From Promethearchaeota archaeon (GTDB taxonomy: Archaea > Asgardarchaeota > Lokiarchaeia > Sigyniarchaeales > SOKP01): a DNA stretch of 14,563 bases. Below the pieces are notes generated by a model. The model saw only the letters and a program-made list of their open reading frames with translations. It did no database searches and had not been told where the DNA came from. The DNA is taken from the NCBI GenBank assembly GCA_030612905.1, contig JAUWNA010000017.1, forward strand, positions 1 through 14,563, written 5' to 3'. The translations under genes were made by a program, and so were the position numbers. The first letter of the stretch is position 1. Each line of letters begins with the position of its first letter. Shown here piece by piece: positions 1 through 7,311 of the stretch.

Positions 1-193
1 AGGGGTAATTTCACTGATTTTTTCTACAATTGTATCTCTTAGTTCTCTTTTCATAGTTGGAGGTTTAAAAACAAAAATTACTGGAGAATCAGCCATAAAA
101 GGAGGCTTAGAGATGGTCCTTATTGGAATTGTAGCCTTTACAGCATCCTTAGTTATTGGATTATGGTTAGAACAGCTAATTCCGTTGAAATAG
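1..193 (+). CDS. VIT1/CCC1-family iron/manganese transporter, C-terminal end (partial)
   Basis: Only the last 63 residues are in the window; the gene enters from the left, is read from base 2 and ends at TAG 191-193. The visible peptide has a hydrophobic helix, then a short polar stretch (GLKTKITGESAIKGG), then LEMVLIGIVAFTASLVIG, a second helix, and ends near WLEQLIPLK. This loop followed by a GLEM-type helix is the characteristic end of VIT1/CCC1 (DUF125) membrane proteins, which move Fe2+ or Mn2+ out of the cytosol. The gene is convergent with a rubrerythrin 44 bp away; in some bacteria and archaea a ferritin-like domain is fused to this transporter family (MbfA type), so the pairing makes sense for iron and peroxide handling. 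The assignment rests on a short fragment, and metal specificity cannot be seen. Confidence 0.72.
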   Translation, partial: GVISLIFSTIVSLSSLFIVGGLKTKITGESAIKGGLEMVLIGIVAFTASLVIGLWLEQLIPLK

Positions 194-216
194 TTTTTAG
201 ATTTCTTTCTAGAAAC
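193..216. terminator. Hairpin between convergent transporter and rubrerythrin genes
   Basis: GTTTTTAG (193-200) pairs with CTAGAAAC (209-216), giving an 8-bp stem with one G-U wobble and an 8-nt loop. It begins on the last base of the transporter stop codon, inside the 44-bp gap between two genes that end toward each other. It could end transcription from either side. No long T run follows it, so it may act only as a 3' end structure. Confidence 0.35.
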
Positions 217-237
217 TTCTACTACAATATTACAAAA

Positions 238-813
238 TTATGATTTTATGAAAAACTTTTGATCGTGTTCACAATTAGGGCAAATTTTAGGTTTATTTCT
301 TAATTCGACATTTCCACAAATCCGGCAAACATATATATCAATATCTTCAAATGGTTCTTTTTTATCAAGTTTTTTTAGAAATCTAATATACAATTTGCTA
401 TGAACAATTTCAGCCATTCTTGCTAAATCAAACGAAAATTCTGCCAAATAAACATCGTTTTTTTTAGCATTTTTCATAAACCCTTTATACATTTTCTTGA
501 ATTCAAATGTTTCTCCTGCGATTGCTTGGATTAAATTATTTCTGGTATTTTTAACTTGTTTTTTTAAAACATTTTCTTCAATATTGGCAATTGCATCTAA
601 ATCGACAGATTTTTTCGTAATTTCTTCAATTGCCTTTAAATGGTTTTTTATATGGATCGCTTCCGCAGTAGAAATTGCTTTAAACAAGTGAGCTATCTCT
701 GGAAAACCTTCATTTAGTGCTTTTTCGGCAAATAGCTCATATTTTCTTTTAGCATTGCTTTCTCCTATTATTGCTTCTTTTAAATTTTCAATAACAACAG
801 AAATATAAATCAC
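238..813 (-). CDS. Rubrerythrin (di-iron peroxidase with rubredoxin-like tail)
   Basis: Cytosolic peroxide-scavenging protein that reduces H2O2 to water at a di-iron site, using electrons passed through a rubredoxin-like FeS4 centre. All seven canonical di-iron ligands are present with normal spacing: E18, E51, H54, E101, E104, E135 and H138 (numbered from the GTG at 813). The C-terminal rubredoxin-like domain has C163/C166 and C178/C181 (CRIC ... CPNC). Length of 191 aa is typical. The start is uncertain. The GTG at 813-811 lies inside a strong Shine-Dalgarno sequence, AGGTGAT (815-809), so the ribosome may initiate 5 nt further on at ATT (804-802), which would give the family-like N-terminus xSVVIENLKEAI. 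The gene lies downstream of MCM on the same strand but is separated from it by 139 bp with a likely terminator and its own promoter, so it is probably transcribed alone. It converges on a VIT1/CCC1 transporter. Confidence 0.93.
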   Translation of the reverse strand: MIYISVVIENLKEAIIGESNAKRKYELFAEKALNEGFPEIAHLFKAISTAEAIHIKNHLKAIEEITKKSVDLDAIANIEENVLKKQVKNTRNNLIQAIAGETFEFKKMYKGFMKNAKKNDVYLAEFSFDLARMAEIVHSKLYIRFLKKLDKKEPFEDIDIYVCRICGNVELRNKPKICPNCEHDQKFFIKS

Positions 814-815
814 CT
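802..815 (-). promoter_or_regulatory. Shine-Dalgarno AGGTGAT overlapping the annotated GTG; possible ATT start
   Basis: On the minus strand AGGTGAT (815-809) matches the complement of the 16S 3' end (GGAGGTGATC). The only upstream-type start, GTG, is part of this motif. The codon at the usual distance (5 nt after GTGA) is ATT 804-802. The same geometry, GTGA plus 5 nt, precedes the GTG of topoisomerase VI A in this window. Either GTG is used on a leaderless message or ATT is the true start. Confidence 0.45.
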
Positions 816-870
816 ATATTAATTTTTAAAAATTAAGTAAAAAGAAGTCATAACCCAATTATTAACTTAT

Positions 871-890
871 TTATTTTTTAATATTTCGCT
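871..890 (-). promoter_or_regulatory. Candidate BRE/TATA promoter of rubrerythrin
   Basis: Read on the minus strand, AGCGAAATATTAAAAAATAA resembles an archaeal promoter: a purine-rich BRE (GCGAAA) directly followed by an A/T TATA element. A transcription start about 25 nt downstream would fall near 850 and leave a leader of about 40 nt containing the AGGTGAT ribosome site. The surrounding DNA is very AT-rich, so chance matches are likely. A second A/T element closer to the gene (820-835) is an alternative. Confidence 0.35.
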
Positions 891-920
891 AAATTGTTAG
901 CATCAGAGCCAGGAACTGTG

Positions 921-941
921 TAAAAAATTGTCTAAACAATT
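921..941 (-). terminator. Intrinsic-type terminator downstream of MCM
   Basis: On the minus strand AATTGT and ACAATT pair across the 4-nt loop TTAG (926-941), and the stem runs straight into a T tract (TTTTTTA, ending at 921). It starts 12 bp after the MCM stop codon. A hairpin is not required for archaeal termination, but the oligo-T run is. This would separate MCM from rubrerythrin. Confidence 0.45.
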
Positions 942-952
942 ATAAGATTCTT

Positions 953-3079
953 TTAGTCGTCTTTATTTGTAAACCTAAGCATATTATTTCTCGGTTCGTA
1001 TAAAGTTCCTTCCTTTATTAACTCCTCAAGAGCGTCTTTGATCCATTTTTCATCTAAATCTTCTTCGAGTTCGAGAATTTGAATAACATTAGTCCTCTCT
1101 AATGCTTTCCAATTACCATCTTCAAAAATTTCTTTTAGCCTAGTAAGCATTTTGTCGAGTTTATTTATAGAACTTCTAGATTGTCCAACTAAAATTCGAT
1201 CCATATCAATTTTTCCAGTAGCTTCGTCGTAACCAGTATCTTTCAGATATCTTTTGAATAGTTTGATAATTTCATCTACATCATTTTTAACTACTTTTTC
1301 TCTTAAAGCCATTTTTGCGTATGCCTCGCTTAACCTCACAAGTGCTTCTAGATTTCTAGCAAGGATTGAGACGATTGCGTCTTCACTATCGTACTGTCCT
1401 CGTAGATTTAAATAAAATTCTTTAATCTTTTCTTTAGCTTCTTCAGTTAATACGGGGTGGCAAGTCCTTCTTGCATGTTCAATGTATTTTTTTAAAAGAT
1501 CGCGAGGAATCGGAGAAATTTTCCCAGTTTTGCTTTCAATATCATCGTCCGGTCCTAGCATCGCATTTTTTAAAATAAATTCTGCCATTTGTGCGTCGTC
1601 AGCAGGGTCAGGCCTATCAATAACAATAAAGATTAGATCGAAACGGGATAAAAGTGACGGGGGTAAATGAATATTTTGTGTAGGTGTTTTATATCTGTCA
1701 TATCTCCCAGAACGTGGGTTTGCTGCTGCAATGATTGCTGTTTGGGCTTTTAAAGTAGCAACAATTCCTGCTTTAGCTATACTAACAGTTTGTTGTTCCA
1801 TCGCTTCGTGCAGAGCAGATCTATCGGAAGTTTCCATTTTGTCAAACTCGTCTATTGCTGCTACACCTCCGTTTGCTAACACGATAGCTCCTGCTTCAAG
1901 GTTCATTTGGCCTGTATCTGTGTCTTTAATAACTGCCGCCGTTAAACCGACAGCTGAAGAGCCTTTGCCAGAAGTATATAGCCCGCGAGGTGACACTTCA
2001 ATAGCACTTTTTAGAATTTCCGATTTACCGGTTCCGGGATCGCCAACAAATAGGAGATGAATATCACCTCGTTTATAACCACCTCCTGGCCTTTTCTTTC
2101 TTGTACCTCCAAAAAGGGTTAAAGCAGTAGCCATTTTAAGTTCTTCTCTTCCATATATTACGGGTGAAATAGATCTGGCAATTTTCTTTTGTATCATAGG
2201 TTCTTTAGATAACTTTTCAATCTCTTTTTTATCTTCTTTAGATAACTCGATGAAACCTTCGCTTTTATCTTCAGGATCGATATAATTTACATCGATAAAT
2301 GTTTTGAATAGCGTACTATTTATGCTCTTTGTAGATTGGGCTAAAACGGATTTGTAAGTTCCCAATAATTTTACCCTATCACCTGGTTTTACGATATCAA
2401 CTAAATCATGGGTTAAAATTGCTTGAATTGATCTAGGAATTCTGCCAGGTGGCAAATCTTCTGGAATTTCTTGGATCATTACGCTTTGCCAATCAATAAA
2501 TTCTGAGTTTTTTGAAACAAGCCGAAAATCTGATTGAGATTTAGCTTTACACCTTGGATTAATACAAAAATTAGGCCATTTTATTTTAGAACTAAGCTGA
2601 AGTACTTCAAATTGTGTTTTGCAGGTCATGCATTCAAATGCCGCTTCTATTAATTTTGGTCGTATCGTTGAACTCCTAACGAGGATTCCTTTAGTCCATA
2701 CAAGGTTGTCAATATTTTTTGCTCTTAACCCTCTCAATGATATGAATAAGGGGCTCTTATCGTCTTTGGTTGTTATTCTTACAAAATAGTCTTTATCAGT
2801 TAATTTACTTCCTTGAAACTTTAATATGTTTCTAAAAGCTTCTGTTGCGTTTTCCAAAAGAGTTTCGGGATCTTTTCTTAATAGTTCAGCAATTTGAGAG
2901 TCGAAGGCCAACAAGTCCTCATAAAATATTATTAAAGTATAACTACCCTTAGAAAATATATCATTTATTTTGTCTTGATACTTATATACTCCAGGTTTTT
3001 CTTCAAATAGTCTGTAAAAATCTTCAAAACGGGAAGTTTTATGAATAGGTACACTAGGACGGGATATTGGCGTTGTCAA
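953..3079 (-). CDS. mcm: Replicative DNA helicase MCM
   Basis: Hexameric AAA+ ATPase that unwinds duplex DNA at the replication fork (3'-5'), the motor of the archaeal CMG complex. Order of parts: N-terminal domain with a zinc site C150/C153/C172/C177 (CX2C-X18-CX4C), an OB-type region, then the AAA+ core. The core has Walker A GDPGTGKS (346-353), Walker B AAIDEFD with D410/E411, sensor 1 N454 (AANPRSGRYD) and arginine finger R479 (LLSRFD). A winged-helix-like tail occupies about 640-708. Length of 708 aa is normal for archaeal MCM. The start is TTG at 3079-3077, 6 nt after a GGTGA ribosome site (3090-3086), and no better start is visible. Transcribed alone: 179 bp separate it from the upstream HEAT gene, with a terminator-like hairpin between them. 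A probable GINS gene lies about 3.6 kb away on the other strand. Confidence 0.97.
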   Translation of the reverse strand: MTTPISRPSVPIHKTSRFEDFYRLFEEKPGVYKYQDKINDIFSKGSYTLIIFYEDLLAFDSQIAELLRKDPETLLENATEAFRNILKFQGSKLTDKDYFVRITTKDDKSPLFISLRGLRAKNIDNLVWTKGILVRSSTIRPKLIEAAFECMTCKTQFEVLQLSSKIKWPNFCINPRCKAKSQSDFRLVSKNSEFIDWQSVMIQEIPEDLPPGRIPRSIQAILTHDLVDIVKPGDRVKLLGTYKSVLAQSTKSINSTLFKTFIDVNYIDPEDKSEGFIELSKEDKKEIEKLSKEPMIQKKIARSISPVIYGREELKMATALTLFGGTRKKRPGGGYKRGDIHLLFVGDPGTGKSEILKSAIEVSPRGLYTSGKGSSAVGLTAAVIKDTDTGQMNLEAGAIVLANGGVAAIDEFDKMETSDRSALHEAMEQQTVSIAKAGIVATLKAQTAIIAAANPRSGRYDRYKTPTQNIHLPPSLLSRFDLIFIVIDRPDPADDAQMAEFILKNAMLGPDDDIESKTGKISPIPRDLLKKYIEHARRTCHPVLTEEAKEKIKEFYLNLRGQYDSEDAIVSILARNLEALVRLSEAYAKMALREKVVKNDVDEIIKLFKRYLKDTGYDEATGKIDMDRILVGQSRSSINKLDKMLTRLKEIFEDGNWKALERTNVIQILELEEDLDEKWIKDALEELIKEGTLYEPRNNMLRFTNKDD

Positions 3080-3127
3080 GCAGATTCACCTTTAAAATAA
3101 TAGTAATATACCAAAGTTATTTTTGGT

Positions 3128-3152
3128 GATATTTTAATTTGATATATTAACG
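3128..3152 (-). promoter_or_regulatory. Candidate promoter region of MCM
   Basis: The minus strand here reads as two adjoining A/T boxes, TTAATATATC (3150-3141) and AAATTAAAAT (3140-3131). A start about 25 nt downstream of either would lie between about 3104 and 3120, giving a 25-40 nt leader that contains the GGTGA ribosome site of MCM. No clear BRE is visible, and the AT-rich background makes the exact box uncertain. Confidence 0.25.
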
Positions 3153-3188
3153 ATTTAAGCTTATTAAACTGTAAATAAGATTTGTCGG

Positions 3189-3231
3189 AAAAAAATCATG
3201 GGAGAGAAATGGTTTAGTGATATCCTCCATG
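3189..3231 (-). terminator. Hairpin plus T7, terminator of the HEAT-repeat gene
   Basis: On the minus strand CATGGAG (3231-3225) pairs with CTCCCATG (3204-3197) with a single bulged C, enclosing a loop of about 20 nt. One base later comes a run of seven T (3195-3189). It sits 28-70 bp after the stop codon of the HEAT gene and contains the only G/C-rich stem in this 179-bp gap. Transcription toward MCM would be stopped here, so MCM needs its own promoter. Confidence 0.45.
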
Positions 3232-3258
3232 TAGTTTTTCACAAACATAAAAGAAATG

Positions 3259-6200
3259 TTAATTTTCTCTCAATTTTGTTAGCATTTCGCATATTATTGG
3301 GTCTTGCGACATCTCACATCGAATTTTTAATAGCGAAATTACTCTTTTTTTAATTTTTTCATCTTCATATCTAATAGTGCGTCCTAGTATTATTGCGATC
3401 GATTGTTGTGTTTGAATTGAATATTCATCGCTTAAACTTTTCAATAATTTAGAAAGTACTTTAGAAATACCAATTTCTTGTATGATTTTAACCATAACAT
3501 CTACAGTAGTGTTTCTTACATCCCCGCTTTCATCACCTAATAGTGAAATTATGCTATTAAAGATTCTATCAATATTTTCAAAGCTGTATATTTTTAATAA
3601 ATTAGCTGCTCCTTCTCTAACCTTGGAGTCTTTATTTAATAAATTCTCTGAAACTTTTTCAAAGGGGATTTGAGTTTCCGTAATTCCTTCTACTGATGAA
3701 AGAACATTCATGGAAGAACGGCGAACCCAACTTTTATCATCGTCTAGTAAAGAAACAAGTTTTTCAATAATAGTCTCCTTGTTATCGACAGCTTTAAAGA
3801 TTTTTCCCAAACTTGCTACAGCTGCATCCCTAACAATCCACTCTTTGTCAACTAACGCTTTATTTATCAAAGCATCAGCAGTAGCGAAAGAGAGTTTCTG
3901 ACCAATGTATCCTAATATTTTCACGCTTGTTTCCCTTATAAAAGAATCTTCATCTGAAAGAAGATTTATTGTAAGGCGCACCGGAATAAGATCTGGTAAT
4001 TGTTTTGATATTTCTAACATTGATTTAGTTAAAATTATTCTTATAGATACATCCTGTTCGGTTATAGACTGTAATAAATCAGTCATTACCGGTTGTAATG
4101 CTAAAGGATTAATTTTTGAAATTTTTAAAATTAGTTGGGATACTTCTTTCTTAATTTTTTTATCGTTTTCACTTGGAATTAAGGATATTATAGATTTAAT
4201 ATCGATTTTATCCATATGATCTTCTATTAAACCATCCAAAGAAGCAATAACATTTAATTTTATATCTTTATCATCGGAACCTAAATGATTAATTAATCTT
4301 GGTATTATTTCCTTAGGATATTGTTTAGCAATTTTAGTTATTGTTCTAGAAATTACTCCTTTTGAAATAAATTTTGATTCGTCCTTAGTTCTCATTAACC
4401 TATCTAAAACTAAAGTTGGGTTTTTTTCATAATTCTCAACGATAATATCTGAGATTCTTTCTTTTAATTCATAATCATCAAATTTTATAAAAATCAAGAA
4501 AGTAGTTAAGATTTTTTCTGGATTTTTGTCCCAAAGTTTACCAAGGAGGGTTAACACACTGTTCAAAGATTTTAGATTTTCGGAGTCGATTTTACTGATA
4601 ATCTTATCTATGTCAATGGAGTCAGGTTCTTCAATATAATACTTTACAAGAGCTGAAACAGATGCCTTCCTAACGCTTATATCTGAATCAACTAATCCTT
4701 CAAAAATGGTCGAGATAGGAATATTGAATTTTTTGAAATTCCCCATTTTAGAAATAACTTCAAATATAGATGCTCTAACAGAGCTTGTAGGGTCTCTCAT
4801 AAAGGGAATTATTCTATTAATCATTTCGGAGTCAATCTTTTCAACATCTATATTCTTTAAATTTTTAATGGCTGCAGCTCTAATTTCTTTATTGGTATGA
4901 TTTAATTTATTTAAAAATGTTTCAATAGGAATATTAAGTGAAGATTCTGCTAAAAGGTTAAGAAGTTCCACTTGAATAGCGCTGTTTGGATCGTTTAATA
5001 ATTTCATCAAATCAAAATTTCGTACCACTTCTTTTTCTTTTTGAGCAATTCTTATCAAGATTTTTAATCCTAATAACTTTAATCTCCACTCTGAATCATT
5101 TACTAAGTTATATATAACATTTATAGGAATTTGTTTAATCAAAGCAAAATCAGCCCCAATTAAGGATTTTGCAATAGGAATACTTTTGTCGTAATTTGGA
5201 GATTCCAAAGATTCTATAATCCAAGGTAATATCAAATTTGGAATTTCCTTCTCTAATTTAGTCAAAATTTTGTATGATATCTTTCTTGAATTCGAGTTTG
5301 AGTCGCATAACCCGTCTAATAAAGAATCTTTAAATTTCCAATCGTTTATGGAGATTTCTGATTTTAAAGGAATTCTTTCAAACATCATTAAAAGCGTACT
5401 TTCTGCATGCTTTCTTAGTACAGGATCAGAATGTTTGATAAAATTAAATAGTGGGATGGGATCAAAGGTTTGACCATACTCCGTAATTTTTGAGTATTTA
5501 AGATTTTTAGTAAACTCATTTTTTTTTGATAAGAAGTAATAAGATGTAAATGTGATCATACAAATTTCTTCGATTACTGCCGCCCAAGCAAACTTAGTAT
5601 AATTTAGAATAATATCTTGTGTGAGAATCGAATAATTTAATGTCACCGATAATTTGCCTATATTCACTATTAAAAAATTTACTAAAACATTGAGACCAAT
5701 TGCGGCCATTAAATACGCTGCAAAATAAATATCTATTCCTCTATATTTTATTTTTCTGCCCCAAAATCGAGTAAAGTATCCTATTATGCCAAACAATAGA
5801 GTAACAAACACAAAATACGAGGTCATCGTAGATATTGCTAGTGATCCAGAAAAGAAGAATATTACTGTTTGAAACATAGAAATCCAAGCCCACACAAAGA
5901 CGAACAACATTAAACCGAATAGTATGTACGGTTTAGGATTTGATATAAATTGTTTCATACCTCTTTTACTATCTTCAAAATTTAAAAACGAAGATCGTTT
6001 AATTTCAGGGATATGAACGAACTCGTTTGTTATCCCAGCTACATAACCTTTCGCGCCATAAAATGTTAAAATCATAAGGGGATAAGCAAGTAACCAAGAA
6101 ACCCAGATTACTAAAAAAGGTATTCCCGCAAGAGAAAGTAACATTGGAGGGATAATAAAGAGTAAATAAAGAAGAATTGCCATAATAACAGAAATAATTT

Positions 6201-6606
6201 TGTTATTAGATAAATGAATAATTTTACTCCCAATAAATTTATGAAATGGAGTAAGCCCCTCATCGGATTCTGAACTTAAAGCAATAAATAAGAAATCTAT
6301 AAGAGGATATATAGAAATATATGTCAAACAAAACGTAAAGGGAATAAGTAAAGAAAGAGGGCTGATATCTGGAGGCGTTAATCCGCTTCCTTGCCAAAAC
6401 TCAGGAGTGTTTATGGCAAATATAAAAGCCATCGCGATTACAACCATAACTCCCATGCTAAAGACAAATCCGTAAATTAAGCACTGAAGGCGATCTTTGT
6501 TGTTAAACTCCCCTTTTTTAACTAAACTAACTTGTTTGTAAATTATTATGAACCCAATAATGAAAAATATTATAAAAAGGAGAAAAAGGATAAGTTCTGT
6601 AAGCAT
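3259..6606 (-). CDS. Multi-pass membrane protein with long C-terminal HEAT-like repeat domain
   Basis: Function not recognised. Residues 1-365 are strongly hydrophobic, with about nine or ten membrane segments (near 3-23, 43-65, 83-110, 136-158, 161-185, 226-256, 262-282, 293-318, 336-360). Residues about 385-1115 are a run of paired helices of about 35-40 residues with recurring features of HEAT repeats, for example DSDISVRKASVSALVKY, DKEWIVRDAAVASLGKIF and DDKSWVRRSSMNVLSSV (D-x-x-W/V-R-x-x-A pattern). At least fifteen units seem to be present. HEAT solenoids are protein-binding scaffolds, so a membrane-anchored cytoplasmic platform is a fair inference. The last membrane segment holds VIEEI, but the rest of a CPBP protease signature is absent. 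The start is ATG at 6606 with no ribosome site; a TATA-like element 18-24 bp upstream fits a leaderless message. The gene is divergent from the putative GINS gene. Confidence 0.85.
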   Translation of the reverse strand: MLTELILFLLFIIFFIIGFIIIYKQVSLVKKGEFNNKDRLQCLIYGFVFSMGVMVVIAMAFIFAINTPEFWQGSGLTPPDISPLSLLIPFTFCLTYISIYPLIDFLFIALSSESDEGLTPFHKFIGSKIIHLSNNKIISVIMAILLYLLFIIPPMLLSLAGIPFLVIWVSWLLAYPLMILTFYGAKGYVAGITNEFVHIPEIKRSSFLNFEDSKRGMKQFISNPKPYILFGLMLFVFVWAWISMFQTVIFFFSGSLAISTMTSYFVFVTLLFGIIGYFTRFWGRKIKYRGIDIYFAAYLMAAIGLNVLVNFLIVNIGKLSVTLNYSILTQDIILNYTKFAWAAVIEEICMITFTSYYFLSKKNEFTKNLKYSKITEYGQTFDPIPLFNFIKHSDPVLRKHAESTLLMMFERIPLKSEISINDWKFKDSLLDGLCDSNSNSRKISYKILTKLEKEIPNLILPWIIESLESPNYDKSIPIAKSLIGADFALIKQIPINVIYNLVNDSEWRLKLLGLKILIRIAQKEKEVVRNFDLMKLLNDPNSAIQVELLNLLAESSLNIPIETFLNKLNHTNKEIRAAAIKNLKNIDVEKIDSEMINRIIPFMRDPTSSVRASIFEVISKMGNFKKFNIPISTIFEGLVDSDISVRKASVSALVKYYIEEPDSIDIDKIISKIDSENLKSLNSVLTLLGKLWDKNPEKILTTFLIFIKFDDYELKERISDIIVENYEKNPTLVLDRLMRTKDESKFISKGVISRTITKIAKQYPKEIIPRLINHLGSDDKDIKLNVIASLDGLIEDHMDKIDIKSIISLIPSENDKKIKKEVSQLILKISKINPLALQPVMTDLLQSITEQDVSIRIILTKSMLEISKQLPDLIPVRLTINLLSDEDSFIRETSVKILGYIGQKLSFATADALINKALVDKEWIVRDAAVASLGKIFKAVDNKETIIEKLVSLLDDDKSWVRRSSMNVLSSVEGITETQIPFEKVSENLLNKDSKVREGAANLLKIYSFENIDRIFNSIISLLGDESGDVRNTTVDVMVKIIQEIGISKVLSKLLKSLSDEYSIQTQQSIAIILGRTIRYEDEKIKKRVISLLKIRCEMSQDPIICEMLTKLREN

Positions 6607-6623
6607 TATTAATAATTTAATAC

Positions 6624-6636
6624 ATTTATATTTCTG
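6624..6636 (-). promoter_or_regulatory. TATA-like element, possible leaderless promoter of the HEAT membrane gene
   Basis: The minus strand reads CAGAAATATAAAT, a BRE-like AGAAA followed by ATATAAAT. Its centre is about 22-25 bp from the ATG at 6606, about the usual distance from an archaeal TATA box to the transcription start. Together with the lack of any Shine-Dalgarno sequence before this ATG, this suggests a leaderless or near-leaderless transcript. Confidence 0.4.
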
Positions 6637-6642
6637 TTGTTT

Positions 6643-6660
6643 ACATATATTTAATAAATA
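6643..6660 (+). promoter_or_regulatory. Candidate TATA element for the putative GINS gene
   Basis: CATATATTTAATAAATAA on the plus strand, in the 99-bp divergent gap. A start about 26 bp downstream would be near 6675 and give a leader of about 30 nt containing GGTG (6692-6695). No BRE stands out. Confidence is low because the whole gap is A/T-rich. Confidence 0.28.
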
Positions 6661-6705
6661 AAGGAATTGAATGTTATTAAATTAGTTTTATGGTGTGGGT
6701 AAAAA

Positions 6706-7266
6706 TTGGAAAAAATTGAACATCAATTAGAGGATTCGTTAAATCGGGTAAATTTTATCTTTAGAAACGAGGAAATAACTACCGAATGCATAAATGCTTA
6801 CGAAGGTTTTTCGATATTAGGAGAAGCGTTCGGACCGTTTGAAAAAAGTAAAAAATACAAACTAAAATATTTTGTAGCGCTTCCTTTTATAGAAAACAAT
6901 ATTATGAAGATTTCATCAAACGAAAAGTGCGATAATGTCGATGTTCAAAGATACGCTATAAGTGAACGCGACGATCAGAGATTAATACAACGAGACAATC
7001 CTTATTTTCTAAATAAAATAAAAGAATTTAAAACATTCATTGAAAAAGATGTAAATGATAAAAATAAACCGAAGTTAGGTTTAGATCGATTTAAATCTTT
7101 TACCATAAATATTATTGATAGCAGATTATCAAAAATGCTAAGATTAGCAAGAGCAGAATTATCTGTAGATGATGAGCGTAAGTTAACTAACTCTGAAAAG
7201 TTGCTCCATAGAAAGCTAAGTGAGCTTATTAAAGTATGGAGAGCGTTCTTTTTAAGTAATGATTAA
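6706..7266 (+). CDS. Probable GINS-family replication protein (Gins23-like)
   Basis: Candidate subunit of the GINS complex, which binds MCM and the Cdc45/RecJ-like protein to make the active CMG helicase. Residues about 33-70 resemble a small GINS B domain (EAFGPFEKSKKYKL then a hydrophobic strand-helix). Residues about 95-182 look like the helical A domain, ending in SRLSKMLRLARAEL ... LTNSEKLLHRKLSELI and then VWRAFFL, close to the conserved R-x-x-K-x-L-x-L-A ... E-x-x-L end of GINS proteins. B domain first and A domain last is the Gins23 (Psf2/Psf3) order. Length of 186 aa fits. The start is TTG at 6706; TAA at 6700-6702 closes the frame upstream, and GGTG at 6692-6695 is a weak ribosome site. 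The presence of MCM nearby is supportive. Motif matches are modest, so this could be another small helical replication or DNA-binding protein. Confidence 0.55.
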   Translation: MEKIEHQLEDSLNRVNFIFRNEEITTECINAYEGFSILGEAFGPFEKSKKYKLKYFVALPFIENNIMKISSNEKCDNVDVQRYAISERDDQRLIQRDNPYFLNKIKEFKTFIEKDVNDKNKPKLGLDRFKSFTINIIDSRLSKMLRLARAELSVDDERKLTNSEKLLHRKLSELIKVWRAFFLSND

Positions 7267-7294
7267 AAATTAATAACTAACTTATATTCGTTTG

Positions 7295-7311
7295 AATTTT
7301 GCGCTAAAATT
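7295..7311. terminator. Symmetric hairpin between convergent GINS-like and OPRT genes
   Basis: AATTTT (7295-7300) and AAAATT (7306-7311) pair across GCGCT. The structure overlaps the OPRT stop codon (TAG, complement of 7304-7306) and lies about 28 bp after the stop of the plus-strand gene. On the plus strand it is followed by TTAATTTCTTTT. It could serve the plus-strand gene, or both. A 6-bp A/T stem is weak. Confidence 0.33.

Noticed and set aside
820..835. Perfect 16-bp palindrome TAATTTTTAAAAATTA upstream of rubrerythrin, possible operator
   Set aside because: It is composed only of A and T in a very AT-rich spacer, where such palindromes arise by chance. It could be a TATA element, but no repressor site can be claimed.
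2010..2050. MCM Walker A as PGTGKS rather than the common PGTAKS
   Set aside because: A glycine at this position occurs in other archaeal MCM proteins and keeps a functional P-loop, so it is not noteworthy.
3147..3251. A minus-strand frame of about 34 codons downstream of the HEAT gene
   Set aside because: There is no ribosome site in front of its ATG, the composition is ordinary for AT-rich spacer, and it runs through the proposed hairpin terminator.
3198..3353. A plus-strand open frame starting ATGGGAGAGAAATGG in the gap beside the HEAT gene
   Set aside because: It begins inside the terminator hairpin, runs antisense over the 3' end of the HEAT gene, has no ribosome site and shows no recognisable protein.
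5512..5600. VIEEI in the last membrane segment of the HEAT protein as a CPBP (CAAX protease-like) motif
   Set aside because: The conserved arginine of EExxxR is absent and no matching F-x-x-x-H or later His motif was found.
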